Positions 18,050-27,849 of a DNA stretch of 64,000 nt are shown piece by piece. Source of the stretch: Helicobacter pylori NCTC 11637 = CCUG 17874 = ATCC 43504 = JCM 12093. GTDB taxonomy: Bacteria > Campylobacterota > Campylobacteria > Campylobacterales > Helicobacteraceae. The DNA is taken from the NCBI RefSeq assembly GCF_900478295.1, contig NZ_LS483488.1:1302001-1366000 (forward strand), given 5' to 3'. The position numbers were made by a program, and so were the translations under genes. The notes beneath the pieces are model-generated. The model did no database searches and had not been told where the DNA came from. It saw only the letters and a list, made by a program, of their open reading frames with translations. Numbering within the stretch: the stretch's first letter is position 1; each line of letters opens with the position of its first letter.

Positions 18050-19357
18050 TTGATTTCCTTAAAAAAATCTCTTTATGCGTTGTTAATTTCAAGTTTTTCA
18101 ATACCACCCTTAATAAAAGCGGCTAGTTTTGTCTATGACTTGAAGTTCATGAGCTTTAATTTCAATTTAGTGGCCCCAGCTAACAACCCCTATTGGAATA
18201 GCCTAACCAAAATGCAAGGTCGTCTCATGCCCCAAATTGGCGTCCAATTAGACAAAAGACAGGCCTTGATGTTTGGGGCGTGGTTCATTCAAAATTTGCA
18301 CACGCATTATAGCTACTTCCCTTATTCGTGGGGGGTTACCATGTATTACCAATACATAGGGAAAAATTTGAGATTTTTTTTAGGCATTGTGCCGCGAAGC
18401 TATCAAATAGGGCATTACCCTTTAAGCGCTTTTAAAAAACTTTTTTGGTTTATAGATCCCACTTTTAGGGGAGGAGCGTTCCAATTCAAACCAGCTTATG
18501 ATCCCAACCGCTGGTGGAATGGGTGGTTTGAGGGCGTTGTGGATTGGTATGGGGGGCGTAATTGGAATAACCAACCCAAAAAGAAAAATTACGATTTTAA
18601 CCAATTCTTGTATTTTGTTTCTTCAGAATTTCAGTTTCTTAAAGGGTATTTAGGTTTAGGGGGACAGCTTGTCATTTTTCATAACGCTAGCCCTCATAGC
18701 ATGGGAGATAACTACCCTTATGGCGGTAATTCCTACTTAAAACCAGGCGATGCAACCCCACAATGGCCTAATGGCTACCCCTATTTCAGTCAAAAAAATA
18801 ACCCACAAGGCGGAGAAATAGGGAAATACTCTAACCCTACCATTTTAGATAGAGTCTATTACCACGCTTATCTTAAAGCGGATTTTAAAAATCTCATGCC
18901 TTATATGGACAATATTTTTATGACCTTTGGCACGCAGTCGTCTCAAACCCATTATTGCGTGCGTTATGCTAGCGAGTGCAAAAACGCTCAATTTTATAAC
19001 AGCTTTGGGGGGGAATTTTACGCTCAAGCACAATACAAAGGCTTTGGGATTTTTAACAGATACTATTTTTCCAACAAACCCCAAATGCACTTTTACGCCA
19101 CTTATGGCCAATCCCTTTATACCGGATTGCCGTGGTATAGAGCCCCTAATTTTGACATGATAGGGCTTTATTATGTTTATAAAAATAAATGGATAAGCGT
19201 GCGAGCGGATGCGTTTTTTAACTTTTTAGGTGGGGGCGATGGGTATCATTTGTATGGGAAAGGGGGCAAGTGGATCACTACTTATCAGCAATTCTTAACC
19301 CTAACCATAGACACACGAGAGTTGATTGATTTTGTCAAATCTAAAACCTCTAAATAA
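18050..19357 (+). CDS. Putative outer-membrane/exported protein (HP1106-like)
   Basis: This is a 435-aa protein with a signal-like N-terminus (about residues 1-24, KKSLYALLISSFSIPPLIKAA) and a body very rich in Tyr, Phe, Trp, Gly and Asn with alternating hydrophobic residues, as in beta-barrel outer-membrane proteins. The C-terminus (KSKTSK) lacks the usual terminal aromatic residue. I do not recognise a characterised family member; it may be distantly related to the Hof-type proteins. The start is taken as TTG at 18050, with AAAGGGG 12 nt upstream, a long spacing, so the start is uncertain. The next gene is convergent, 6 nt away. Confidence 0.75.
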   Translation: MISLKKSLYALLISSFSIPPLIKAASFVYDLKFMSFNFNLVAPANNPYWNSLTKMQGRLMPQIGVQLDKRQALMFGAWFIQNLHTHYSYFPYSWGVTMYYQYIGKNLRFFLGIVPRSYQIGHYPLSAFKKLFWFIDPTFRGGAFQFKPAYDPNRWWNGWFEGVVDWYGGRNWNNQPKKKNYDFNQFLYFVSSEFQFLKGYLGLGGQLVIFHNASPHSMGDNYPYGGNSYLKPGDATPQWPNGYPYFSQKNNPQGGEIGKYSNPTILDRVYYHAYLKADFKNLMPYMDNIFMTFGTQSSQTHYCVRYASECKNAQFYNSFGGEFYAQAQYKGFGIFNRYYFSNKPQMHFYATYGQSLYTGLPWYRAPNFDMIGLYYVYKNKWISVRADAFFNFLGGGDGYHLYGKGGKWITTYQQFLTLTIDTRELIDFVKSKTSK

Positions 19358-19363
19358 CTATAC

Positions 19364-20026
19364 CTAAAAATTATAGATATAATTGAAATAAGCTACCGGT
19401 AAGCGGTGCCATAAAGTGGTCGCGCTCAAGCCATCAACGATTTCGGTTCTTTTGTTAGGAATGACAGGGAATTTCAACCCGAAAGTGATTTCATTGTGGA
19501 AAAAGCCAAAACGAAAACCCACTTTCACAAGCAATTGGAAAAGCGAATTTTCTTTGCCTAAATTTTGAGCGATAATCCCATGCATAGCCCCTCCTGGCAT
19601 GTAAGTCGCCCCAGCGATGCCTAAGCCAAACTCCAACCCTAAAAACATCTTTTGCGAATTGAAAGCGTCCCACAAACCGCTAAATTCCAAACCATAGGTA
19701 GAAATATAGGATTTGTGAGAAGAAAAGGTCTGATCATAAAACAACCCGTAACGGAAACCCACATGCTCTACAGCTTGCGTTTTAGTCACAAATTTCCCCC
19801 CTAACACCACACCAAAGCCATTGCCGGTCATGAAATACGATTTATCTACAGACTCGGTGCTAAAAGATGTGTTGATCGCGCTAAGCTGATACCCAACCCC
19901 TAAATAAAAGGTATTCCTATCCGCAAATTTAGGTTTTTTTGATTTTTCATCAAGCTCTGCCTCTGCGGCTTGAAGCGATGATAATAACGCCATGCCCATC
20001 AATATTTTAACCATTGTTTTATCCAT
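19364..20026 (-). CDS. horH: Outer-membrane protein of the Hor family (HorH)
   Basis: This is a 220-aa outer-membrane protein. A signal peptide (residues 1-22, LMGMALLSSLQAAEA) is followed by the family opening FYLGVGYQLSAINT. The body consists of alternating beta-strand segments, with KVGFRFGFFHNEITFGLKFP near the end and a terminal YFNYIYNF aromatic motif for barrel assembly. I start at the ATG at 20026, with AAAGGA 8 nt upstream, dropping ten residues of a longer reading. It corresponds to HP1107. Its ligand or role is unknown. Confidence 0.85.
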   Translation of the reverse strand: MDKTMVKILMGMALLSSLQAAEAELDEKSKKPKFADRNTFYLGVGYQLSAINTSFSTESVDKSYFMTGNGFGVVLGGKFVTKTQAVEHVGFRYGLFYDQTFSSHKSYISTYGLEFSGLWDAFNSQKMFLGLEFGLGIAGATYMPGGAMHGIIAQNLGKENSLFQLLVKVGFRFGFFHNEITFGLKFPVIPNKRTEIVDGLSATTLWHRLPVAYFNYIYNF

Positions 20027-20246
20027 AACCCAATTCCTTTTGTTATCCTGCCCCACACTTGCCCCAATAGACTAAGATCAAATCACACCTTAAATAATAA
20101 CAAAGTTTAAAATAAATATCAGTGGTTTTTATTAAGAACGCTTATCTTTTTAGAATAAATAGCCATAATTCTTGTAAGTATGCCCCCATTTTCCTATAAA
20201 AATTCCTAAAAAGATATTGTTATAAGACACATTAACAGTTTTTTTT

Positions 20247-20253
20247 GTATAAT
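20247..20253 (+). promoter_or_regulatory. porCDAB promoter -10 box
   Basis: GTATAAT with a perfect TATAAT at 20248-20253 follows a run of eight T. The expected leader is about 44 nt, with AAGGAGA before the porC ATG. Confidence 0.6.
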
Positions 20254-20303
20254 TTTAGGCTGAATTCAATTTATCTTATACGATATTAAGGAGACATATT
20301 ACC

Positions 20304-20864
20304 ATGTTTCAAATTAGATGGCATGCACGAGCGGGTCAAGGTGCTATCACCGGCGCTAAAGGGTTGGCTGATGTGATTTCAAAAACAGGCAAAGAAGTGC
20401 AAGCGTTCGCCTCTTATGGCTCAGCTAAAAGGGGGGCTGCTATGATGGCTTATAACCGCGTTGATGATGAGCCTATTTTAAATCATGAACGCTTCATGCA
20501 GCCTGATTATGTGCTGGTGATTGATCCCGGTTTGGTTTTCATTGAAAACATCTTCGCCAATGAAAAAGAAGACACGACCTATATCATCACTAGCTACCTT
20601 AACAAAGAAGAATTGTTTGAAAAAAAACCTGAATTAAAAACCCGTAAGGTGTTTTTAGTGGATTGTTTAAAAATCTCTATGGAAACCTTAAAACGCCCCA
20701 TCCCCAACACGCCCATGTTAGGGGCTTTAATGAAAGTGTCTGGCATGCTTGAAATTGAGGCTTTTAAAGAAGCTTTTAAGAAAGTTTTAGGCAAAAAACT
20801 CACGCAAGAAGTCATTGACGCTAACATGCTCGCTATCCAAAGAGCTTATGAAGAAGTTCAATAA
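20304..20864 (+). CDS. porC: Pyruvate:ferredoxin (flavodoxin) oxidoreductase gamma subunit
   Basis: This is the gamma subunit of the four-subunit pyruvate oxidoreductase, which makes acetyl-CoA and CO2 from pyruvate and reduces flavodoxin, replacing pyruvate dehydrogenase in this organism. The 186-aa protein has the family start RWHARAGQGAITGAKGLA and the central SYGSAKRGAAM. The ATG at 20304 has AAGGAGAC 9 nt upstream. It is the first of four tightly spaced genes (gaps of 15, 9 and 12 nt). It corresponds to HP1108; elsewhere the gene is called porG. Confidence 0.95.
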   Translation: MFQIRWHARAGQGAITGAKGLADVISKTGKEVQAFASYGSAKRGAAMMAYNRVDDEPILNHERFMQPDYVLVIDPGLVFIENIFANEKEDTTYIITSYLNKEELFEKKPELKTRKVFLVDCLKISMETLKRPIPNTPMLGALMKVSGMLEIEAFKEAFKKVLGKKLTQEVIDANMLAIQRAYEEVQ

Positions 20865-20879
20865 CATTAAGGATTAAAA

Positions 20880-21272
20880 ATGAAAGATTGGAATGAATTT
20901 GAAATGGGAGCGGTGCTCTTCCCTTTTGAAAAAAACGCGCAAAGCGAAATGGAAAAACACAACGATGAGCGCCATTACACCGAGCAAAGTTACTTCACCA
21001 CTTCAGTGGCTCATTGGCGCGTGGCTAAGCCTGTGCATAACAATAATATTTGCATCAATTGCTTTAATTGTTGGGTTTATTGCCCAGACGCTGCTATTCT
21101 TTCAAGAGAGGGTAAGTTAAAGGGCGTGGATTATTCTCATTGTAAAGGCTGTGGCGTGTGCGTGGATGTCTGCCCTACCAACCCTAAATCGCTATGGATG
21201 TTTGAAGAACAAATTGAGCCCGCTACCGCTCTCACTCAATGGCCCCAAAAACAAGAAAAGAAAAAATCATAA
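20880..21272 (+). CDS. porD: Pyruvate oxidoreductase delta subunit (2x[4Fe-4S] ferredoxin)
   Basis: This 130-aa subunit has two ferredoxin-type cluster motifs: CINCFNCWVYCP and, 25 residues on, CKGCGVCVDVCP. It passes electrons from the TPP site of PorB to the external carrier. An N-terminal stretch of about 57 residues before the clusters is typical of the epsilon-proteobacterial delta subunit. The ATG has AAGGA upstream, and the gene follows porC by 15 nt. Confidence 0.95.
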   Translation: MKDWNEFEMGAVLFPFEKNAQSEMEKHNDERHYTEQSYFTTSVAHWRVAKPVHNNNICINCFNCWVYCPDAAILSREGKLKGVDYSHCKGCGVCVDVCPTNPKSLWMFEEQIEPATALTQWPQKQEKKKS

Positions 21273-21281
21273 GGAAAAAAT

Positions 21282-22505
21282 ATGGCAAAAAGTATTGAAT
21301 TGCAAGAGATAGAAGTGTGGGATGGCAACACCGCTAGTTCTAACGCTTTAAGACAGGCTCAAATTGATGTCATCGCAGCCTATCCTATCACCCCATCAAC
21401 GCCCATTGTGCAAAATTATGGCTCGTTTAAAGATAATGGCTATATTGATGGCGAATTCGTTTTAGTGGAATCTGAACATGCCGCCATGAGCGCATGCGTG
21501 GGAGCTGCTGCAGCAGGTGGAAGGGTTAGCACTGCGACTAGCTCTCAAGGTTTGGCGTTAATGGTAGAGGTTTTATACCAAGCTTCTGGCATGCGTTTGC
21601 CTATCGTTTTGAATTTAGTCAATCGCGCTTTAGCAGCCCCTTTAAATATCCATGGCGATCATTCTGATATGTATTTAAGCAGGGATTCTGGCTGGATCAG
21701 TTTATGCACATGCAACCCTCAAGAAGCTTATGATTTCACTTTAATGGCGTTTAAAATCGCAGAGCACCAAAAGGTGCGCGTGCCTACCATTGTCAATCAA
21801 GATGGCTTTTTATGCTCGCACACCGTGCAAAATGTCCGCCCTTTGAGCGATGCAGTGGCTTATCAATTCGTAGGCGAATACCAAACCAAGCATTCCCTTT
21901 TGGATTTTGATAAACCGGTAAGCTATGGTGCGCAAGCTGAAGAAGAATGGCATTATGAGCATAAAGCCCAACTCCACCATGCGATCATGAGCGCTTCTTC
22001 TGTGATTGAAGAAGTGTTCAATGATTTCGCTAAACTCACAGGCAGGCAATACCATTTGACTAAAACTTTCCAGCTAGAAGACGCTGAAATCGCTATCTTT
22101 GCGTTAGGCACTACTTATGAATCAGCGATTGTAGCGGCTAAAGAAATGCGTAAAAAAGGCATTAAGGCCGGCGTGGCTACCATCCATTCCTTGCGCCCCT
22201 TCCCTTATGAAAGATTGGGGCAGGATTTGAAAAATCTTAAGGCTCTAGCGATTTTAGACAAGAGTTCTCCAGCGGGTGCTATGGGAGCGATGTTTAATGA
22301 GGTAACGAGCACGGTGTATCAAACGCAAGGGACTAAACACCCTGTGGTGTCTAACTACATTTATGGTTTAGGAGAAAGGGATATGACAATCGCGCATTTA
22401 TGCGAAATTTTTGAAGAAATCAATGAAGACGCTCTTAAAGGCACGCTCACGCACCCTACCCAACAATTCGTAGGCTTGCGCGGCCCTAAAATGAGCTTTT
22501 TTTAA
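21282..22505 (+). CDS. porA: Pyruvate oxidoreductase alpha subunit
   Basis: This 407-aa subunit begins with the pyrimidine-side TPP-binding domain. AAYPITPSTPIVQ gives the substrate-binding Thr, and VESEHAAMSACVGAAAAGG carries the conserved Glu. The later part (about 260-390) is the transketolase C-terminal-like domain. Together with PorB it forms the active site. It lies 9 nt after porD and 12 nt before porB. It corresponds to HP1110. Confidence 0.96.
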   Translation: MAKSIELQEIEVWDGNTASSNALRQAQIDVIAAYPITPSTPIVQNYGSFKDNGYIDGEFVLVESEHAAMSACVGAAAAGGRVSTATSSQGLALMVEVLYQASGMRLPIVLNLVNRALAAPLNIHGDHSDMYLSRDSGWISLCTCNPQEAYDFTLMAFKIAEHQKVRVPTIVNQDGFLCSHTVQNVRPLSDAVAYQFVGEYQTKHSLLDFDKPVSYGAQAEEEWHYEHKAQLHHAIMSASSVIEEVFNDFAKLTGRQYHLTKTFQLEDAEIAIFALGTTYESAIVAAKEMRKKGIKAGVATIHSLRPFPYERLGQDLKNLKALAILDKSSPAGAMGAMFNEVTSTVYQTQGTKHPVVSNYIYGLGERDMTIAHLCEIFEEINEDALKGTLTHPTQQFVGLRGPKMSFF

Positions 22506-22517
22506 AAAGGAAATATC

Positions 22518-23462
22518 ATGATAAAAGAAGTCAAAACACTCAAAGGTTTTAGCCAAAGCGCTGAAAAATTTCAAGGCTCGCACTTGCTTTGTCCGGGTTG
22601 TGGGCATGGCATTATTGTGCGCGAAGTTTTAAACGCTGTAGATGGGCCTATCGTTTTAGGCAATTCTACCGGTTGTTTAGAGGTATGCTCGGCGGTGTAT
22701 CCGCACACTTCATGGGATGTGCCTTGGATTCATATTGGTTTTGAAAATGGCTCTACGGCGATTTCAGGGGTGGAAGCGATGTATAAAGCGCTTACGAATA
22801 AGGGCCGCTATCAAGGTCAAAAACCAAAATTTGTGGCGTTTGGAGGCGATGGGGCCAGTTATGATATTGGTCTTCAATTCATCAGCGGTTGCATGGAAAG
22901 AGGGCATGACATGACTTACATTTGCCTAGATAATGAAAACTACGCCAATACCGGCGGTCAAAGAAGCGGCTCTACGCCATTAGGGGCTAGCACTTCTACT
23001 ACGCCAGCGGGATCGGTTAGCTTTGGTAAAAAAGAAAAGAAAAAAGACATCGTCAATATCATGGCAAGCCATGGGGTCCCTTATGTGGCGCAACTCTCGC
23101 CTAACAAATGGAAAGACATGAACAAAAAGATTAAAACCGCGCTAGACACTGAAGGGCCTTGCTTCATCAACGCTCTTAGCCCATGCACGACTGAATGGAA
23201 ATTTGAATCCAATAAAACCATTGAATTAGCGGATATGGCTGTGGATAGCTTGATGTTCCCCCTATTTGAAATCTTTAATGGCAGGGAATTGAAAATCACT
23301 TACCGCCCAAGAAATATCATTCCTGTAAGGGATTATTTAGGGGCTCAAAAGCGCTTCAAACACCTTTTCAAAAAGGAAAACGAACACATTATTGAAGAAT
23401 TGCAAAAAGATGTGAATGAGCGTTGGGAATACTTGCAACGCAGAGAAGAAGCTAAAGTATAA
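22518..23462 (+). CDS. porB: Pyruvate oxidoreductase beta subunit
   Basis: This is the TPP-pyrophosphate-binding subunit (314 aa). CPGCGHG near residue 27 supplies two of the four cysteines for the proximal [4Fe-4S] cluster. GDGASYDIG followed by ENYANTGGQRSG is the TPP/Mg motif. CTTEW is the later conserved segment. The ATG has AAAAAGGAAA upstream. It is the last gene of porCDAB, and a terminator-like hairpin follows at 23477-23498. Confidence 0.96.
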   Translation: MIKEVKTLKGFSQSAEKFQGSHLLCPGCGHGIIVREVLNAVDGPIVLGNSTGCLEVCSAVYPHTSWDVPWIHIGFENGSTAISGVEAMYKALTNKGRYQGQKPKFVAFGGDGASYDIGLQFISGCMERGHDMTYICLDNENYANTGGQRSGSTPLGASTSTTPAGSVSFGKKEKKKDIVNIMASHGVPYVAQLSPNKWKDMNKKIKTALDTEGPCFINALSPCTTEWKFESNKTIELADMAVDSLMFPLFEIFNGRELKITYRPRNIIPVRDYLGAQKRFKHLFKKENEHIIEELQKDVNERWEYLQRREEAKV

Positions 23463-23476
23463 CCCTTCCATTAAAT

Positions 23477-23498
23477 CAAGGCGCTTTTTTGCGTCTTG
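23477..23498 (+). terminator. Probable porCDAB terminator
   Basis: CAAGGCGC-TTTTTT-GCGTCTTG forms an 8-bp stem with one G-U pair, 14 nt after the porB stop. The following run is TGTGATTTTCC, so U-richness is modest. Confidence 0.6.
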
Positions 23499-23571
23499 TG
23501 TGATTTTCCCCCTTGACTTTTTAAACCCCTTTAAAGTAACATAAATCCCATTTTGATTTTAAGGATTGTCG

Positions 23572-24894
23572 GTGTTAGAACGCTATGCGAATGAAGAAAT
23601 GAAAGCCCTATGGAATGAGCAAACCAAGTTTGAAACCTATTTAGAAGTGGAAAAAGCTGTCGTTAGGGCGTGGAACAAGCTTGGGCAAATCCAAGATAGC
23701 GATTGTGAAAAAATCTGTGCTAAGGCAGCATTCAACCTTGAGCGCATCAAAGAAATTGAAAAAACCACTAAGCATGATTTAATCGCTTTCACCACTTGCG
23801 TGGCTGAAAGCCTGGGCGAAGAGTCCCGCTTTTTTCATTATGGGATCACTTCTAGCGATTGCATTGATACGGCTATGGCGTTATTGATGACAAAAAGCTT
23901 AAAGCTCATTCAAAAAGGCGTTAAAAATCTCTATGAAACCCTTAAAAACAGGGCTTTAGAGCATAAAGACACGCTAATGGTGGGCAGAAGCCATGGGGTG
24001 TTTGGCGAACCCATTACTTTTGGTTTAGTGTTAGCCCTTTTTGCTGATGAGATCAAACGGCATTTAAAAGCCTTAGATTTAACGATGGAATTTATCAGCG
24101 TGGGAGCAATCAGTGGGGCTATGGGGAATTTCGCGCACGCTCCCTTAGAATTAGAAGAATTAGCGTGCGAATTTTTAGGCTTAAAAACCGCCAATATCAA
24201 TAATCAAGTCATTCAAAGGGACCGCTACGCTAGGCTTGCATGCGATCTGGCTCTTTTAGCGAGCAGTTGTGAAAAAATCGCTGTCAATATCCGCCATTTG
24301 CAACGCAGTGAAGTCTATGAAGTGGAAGAAGCTTTTTCAACAGGGCAAAAAGGAAGCTCTGCGATGCCTCACAAAAGAAACCCCATATTGAGCGAGAATA
24401 TCACCGGTCTTTGCAGGGTGATTCGCTCTTTTACGACCCCTATGCTAGAAAATGTCGCCTTATGGCATGAAAGGGACATGAGCCATAGCTCTGTGGAGCG
24501 TTTTGCCTTGCCCGATCTGTTTATCACTAGCGATTTTATGCTCAGCCGCTTAAATAGCGTGATTGAAAATCTGGTGGTTTATCCTAAAAACATGCTTAAA
24601 AATTTGGCTTTGAGTGGGGGGCTAGTCTTTTCGCAACGGGTGTTGTTGGAGTTGCCTAAAAAAGGTTTGAGCAGAGAAGAAAGCTATTCTATCGTGCAAG
24701 AAAATGCGATGAAAATATGGGAGGTTTTGCAACAAGGCGCTTTTAAAAACGCTGATGAAAATTTGTTTTTAAACGCCCTACTCAACGATGAACGCTTGAA
24801 AAAATATTTGAGCGAAGATGAAATCAAAGCATGTTTTGATTACAATTATTACACTAAAAATGTGGGGGCGATTTTTAAAAGGGTGTTTGAATAA
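23572..24894 (+). CDS. purB: Adenylosuccinate lyase
   Basis: It catalyses two steps of purine synthesis: release of fumarate from SAICAR and from adenylosuccinate. The superfamily signature GSSAMPHKRNP is intact, with the catalytic Ser in it and the His in TSSDCIDTA/GRSHGV. I take GTG at 23572 as the start (440 aa), because AAGGA at 23561-23565 is then 6 nt away. The in-frame TTG at 23566 directly touches that site. It stands alone between the por operon and horI. It corresponds to HP1112. Confidence 0.94.
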   Translation: MLERYANEEMKALWNEQTKFETYLEVEKAVVRAWNKLGQIQDSDCEKICAKAAFNLERIKEIEKTTKHDLIAFTTCVAESLGEESRFFHYGITSSDCIDTAMALLMTKSLKLIQKGVKNLYETLKNRALEHKDTLMVGRSHGVFGEPITFGLVLALFADEIKRHLKALDLTMEFISVGAISGAMGNFAHAPLELEELACEFLGLKTANINNQVIQRDRYARLACDLALLASSCEKIAVNIRHLQRSEVYEVEEAFSTGQKGSSAMPHKRNPILSENITGLCRVIRSFTTPMLENVALWHERDMSHSSVERFALPDLFITSDFMLSRLNSVIENLVVYPKNMLKNLALSGGLVFSQRVLLELPKKGLSREESYSIVQENAMKIWEVLQQGAFKNADENLFLNALLNDERLKKYLSEDEIKACFDYNYYTKNVGAIFKRVFE

Positions 24895-24958
24895 GGCGTG
24901 TTTTTATAAAAACAAAACTATAAAATAAGCGCTAAAAATTGAAGTTTTAAGGGGTTTT

Positions 24959-25792
24959 TTGAAACGAGCGTTATGTTTAGTTTTAGGTCTTTCTTGCGCG
25001 CTTAATGCAAAGGGTTTTAAAGATGTTTTGATTAAAGGGGATTACACTTTTTTTAATAAAAAGGTGGTTTCGCCCATCAAACGCTATGCGGATAGATCGG
25101 TGTTTTATTTAGGGCTTGGGTATCAATTAGGGAGCATTCAGCACAACTACAGCAACTTGAATTTATCCCAACAATTCAATAAGAGCCAAATTATTTTCAG
25201 CGATGGCTTAAGCCCTGTTTTTAAAAATTCGTATGTGTCCAATGGTCTTGGCGTGCAAGTGGGTTATAAATGGGTGGGTAAGCATGAAGAAACGAAGTGG
25301 TTTGGTTTTAGGTGGGGGCTATTTTATGATTTGAGTGCCTCTCTTTATGGTCTAAAAGAATCGCAGTCTGTCATCATTTCCACTTACGGCACTTATATGG
25401 ATTTATTGCTTAACGCTTATAATGGGGATAAGTTTTTTGCCGGGTTCAATCTGGGGATTGCTTTTGCTGGGGTGCATGACAAAGTGAGCGATGCGTTATT
25501 GTATCAAGCTCTTCTTTTAGACACTTTTGGCGGGAAAGTGGATCCAAATGGCTTCCAGTTTTTGGTGAATTTAGGGGTTCGTTTGGGGAATAAGCGCAAC
25601 CAATTTGGCTTTGGGATTAAAGTCCCTACTTATTATTTTAACCATTATTATTCCATGAATAACATTAGTAATAATAGTGGAGATGTTCTAAAAGTTTTAC
25701 GATTTTTAGAATATGGGATCAACAGCTTGTTATACCAAGTTGATTTCAGGCGCAATTACTCGGTTTATTTCAACTACACTTATAGTTTTTAA
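24959..25792 (+). CDS. horI: Outer-membrane protein of the Hor family (HorI)
   Basis: This is a 277-aa outer-membrane protein. A signal peptide (residues 1-18, ALCLVLGLSCALNAKG) is followed by FYLGLGYQLGSIQHNY, the same opening seen in HorH. Barrel-like strands follow, and the protein ends YFNYTYSF. The start is TTG at 24959, supported by AAGGGG at 24949-24954. TATAAA at 24920-24925 is a possible -10. It is convergent with uvrB (10-nt gap). It corresponds to HP1113; the function is unknown. Confidence 0.86.
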   Translation: MKRALCLVLGLSCALNAKGFKDVLIKGDYTFFNKKVVSPIKRYADRSVFYLGLGYQLGSIQHNYSNLNLSQQFNKSQIIFSDGLSPVFKNSYVSNGLGVQVGYKWVGKHEETKWFGFRWGLFYDLSASLYGLKESQSVIISTYGTYMDLLLNAYNGDKFFAGFNLGIAFAGVHDKVSDALLYQALLLDTFGGKVDPNGFQFLVNLGVRLGNKRNQFGFGIKVPTYYFNHYYSMNNISNNSGDVLKVLRFLEYGINSLLYQVDFRRNYSVYFNYTYSF

Positions 25793-25802
25793 GCGATAGT
25801 TT

Positions 25803-27779
25803 TTAAAGCGTTCTTAATTTAGCGATTTCGTCTCTCAAACGCATCGCTTCTTCAAAGTCCAAATTTTTCGCGCATTCTCGCATTTTTTTATCCAGTTCTT
25901 TAATGATTTTTTCCCTTTCGCTTTTAGGGATTTTGTCCTTTTTTAAAGCTTTAGCGATTCTAATCTCATCGTCTCTTAATTTCAACTCCTCTTCTAAAGC
26001 GCGAGTAACGGTTTTAGGGGTGATATTATGGATTTTATTGAACTCTTCTTGCTTAGCGCGCCTGTAACTCGTAATCTCAAAGGCTTTTTGCATGCTTTGA
26101 GTGGTTTTTTTAGCGTATAATAAAACCTTGCCATTAGCGTTTCTAGCGGCTCGCCCCATGGCTTGAATGAGGCTTGTCTCACTCCTTAAAAACCCTTCTT
26201 TATCCGCATCCATGATCGCTACTAAAGAGACTTCAGGCAAATCCAGCCCTTCTCTTAAAAGATTGATCCCTATTAAAATGTCAAATTCCTTAAGCCTTAA
26301 AGAGCGGATGATGTGGTTCCTTTCAATCGCATCAATTTCACTATGCATGTAACGCGCTTTCAAGCCCCATTCAGCATAATATTTGCACAATTCTTCTGCC
26401 ATTTTTTTAGTGAGCGTGGTGATGAGCACCCTTTCATCTCTGGCCACCACTAACTTGATTTCATCAAATAAATCCTGGACTTGCTTATCGCTGTCTCGCA
26501 CTTCAAATTTAGGGTCTAAAAGCCCTGTAGGGCGAATGATTTGCTCAGCGACATTCTTTTTGGAAAGCTCTAATTCTAGCTTATTGGGCGTAGCGGACAC
26601 AAAAAGGAACTGGCAATTTTTATGGATAAATTCATCAAATTTTAAAGGGCGGTTGTCTAAAGCGCTAGGCAATCTAAAACCATATTCCACTAAAACGCTT
26701 TTCCTGCTCATATCCCCTGCATACATCCCCCCAAACTGCGGCAAACTCACATGGCTTTCATCTACAATGACTAAAAACTCCCGCTCAAAAATCCCTAAAT
26801 AATCAAACAAACAAAAAGGCGTTTCATTAGGGGCTTTACCGGTGAAATGGCGCGCGTAATTTTCAATGCCCTTACACACACCGGTCGTGCTAATCATTTC
26901 TAAATCATGCTCGGTGCGTTGTTTGAGGCGGTTGTATTCAAGCATTTTATCCTGCTCTTTAAAAAATTTCAACCTTAAAGCGAGCTCATCTTCAATGCTT
27001 TTAATGGCTAAATTCAACCTCTCACTCCCTACAGCAAACTGACTGGCCGCATAAAGCATGACAGAATCCAAGCGCTTGATTTCATTTCTTTCTAAAGCGT
27101 CAAAGACCGCAATCCTTTCTATCTCATCGCCAAAAAATTCAATCCTAATAAATTCAGCGTCATTATAAGCGGGGAAAATATCCACGCATTCCCCCGTCGC
27201 TCTAAAGCTCCCCCTATCAAACACCACTTCATTACGGCTATAACCCATTTCTACTAGTTTGAGTAAAAAGCTCTTATAAGCACGCTTCTCGCCCACTTTG
27301 ATTTTTTCCATGACTTTTAGATATTCTTCGGGGTTACCCAAACCATAATTAGCCGAAACGCTCGCTATCACGATCACATCATCATAACCTAAAAGCGAGG
27401 TGGTCGCACTCAATCTTAAACGCTCTAAATCATCGTTAATAGAGCTGTCTTTTTCAATGAATAAATCCCTCCTAGGGATATAGCTTTCAGGCTGGTAGTA
27501 ATCAAAGTGGGAGATAAAATACTCCACCCTATTATGCGGGAAAAACGCCTTAAACTCGCTATAAAGCTGTGCACATAAGGTCTTATTATGGCTCATGATC
27601 AAAGCGGGTTTATTGGTTTGAGCGATGATATTGGCCATCGTATAAGTCTTACCGCTCCCTGTAACCCCCACTAAAGTTTGATAATGGTTGTTATTTTTCA
27701 AGCTTTTCGTTAAGGCTTCTATGGCTTGGGGCTGATCGCCTGCTGGTGGATAGGGGCTTTTTAAATCAAATAAAGGCAT
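25803..27779 (-). CDS. uvrB: Excinuclease ABC subunit B
   Basis: This is the helicase-like damage-verification subunit of nucleotide excision repair, working with UvrA and UvrC. Walker A is GVTGSGKT near residue 40, and the beta-hairpin region YYQPESYIP is present. The helicase motifs include DESH and QAMGRAARN. The C-terminal UvrC-contact UVR domain ([16 protein letters not shown]) is complete. I choose the ATG at 27779 (658 aa), since an upstream ATG at 27794 would leave almost no leader after the TATAAT at 27806-27811. Neither has a good ribosome site. It corresponds to HP1114. Confidence 0.95.
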   Translation of the reverse strand: MPLFDLKSPYPPAGDQPQAIEALTKSLKNNNHYQTLVGVTGSGKTYTMANIIAQTNKPALIMSHNKTLCAQLYSEFKAFFPHNRVEYFISHFDYYQPESYIPRRDLFIEKDSSINDDLERLRLSATTSLLGYDDVIVIASVSANYGLGNPEEYLKVMEKIKVGEKRAYKSFLLKLVEMGYSRNEVVFDRGSFRATGECVDIFPAYNDAEFIRIEFFGDEIERIAVFDALERNEIKRLDSVMLYAASQFAVGSERLNLAIKSIEDELALRLKFFKEQDKMLEYNRLKQRTEHDLEMISTTGVCKGIENYARHFTGKAPNETPFCLFDYLGIFEREFLVIVDESHVSLPQFGGMYAGDMSRKSVLVEYGFRLPSALDNRPLKFDEFIHKNCQFLFVSATPNKLELELSKKNVAEQIIRPTGLLDPKFEVRDSDKQVQDLFDEIKLVVARDERVLITTLTKKMAEELCKYYAEWGLKARYMHSEIDAIERNHIIRSLRLKEFDILIGINLLREGLDLPEVSLVAIMDADKEGFLRSETSLIQAMGRAARNANGKVLLYAKKTTQSMQKAFEITSYRRAKQEEFNKIHNITPKTVTRALEEELKLRDDEIRIAKALKKDKIPKSEREKIIKELDKKMRECAKNLDFEEAMRLRDEIAKLRTL

Positions 27780-27805
27780 CTTTAAAACTCGCATTTTTTA
27801 GGGGT

Positions 27806-27811
27806 ATTATA
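27806..27811 (-). promoter_or_regulatory. uvrB -10 box
   Basis: A perfect TATAAT on the minus strand. Initiation about 7 nt downstream would leave a leader of about 20 nt before the chosen start. Confidence 0.5.
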
Positions 27812-27849
27812 GTGGATTTTTAACACGCCTTATTCAATCTCAAAAAAAA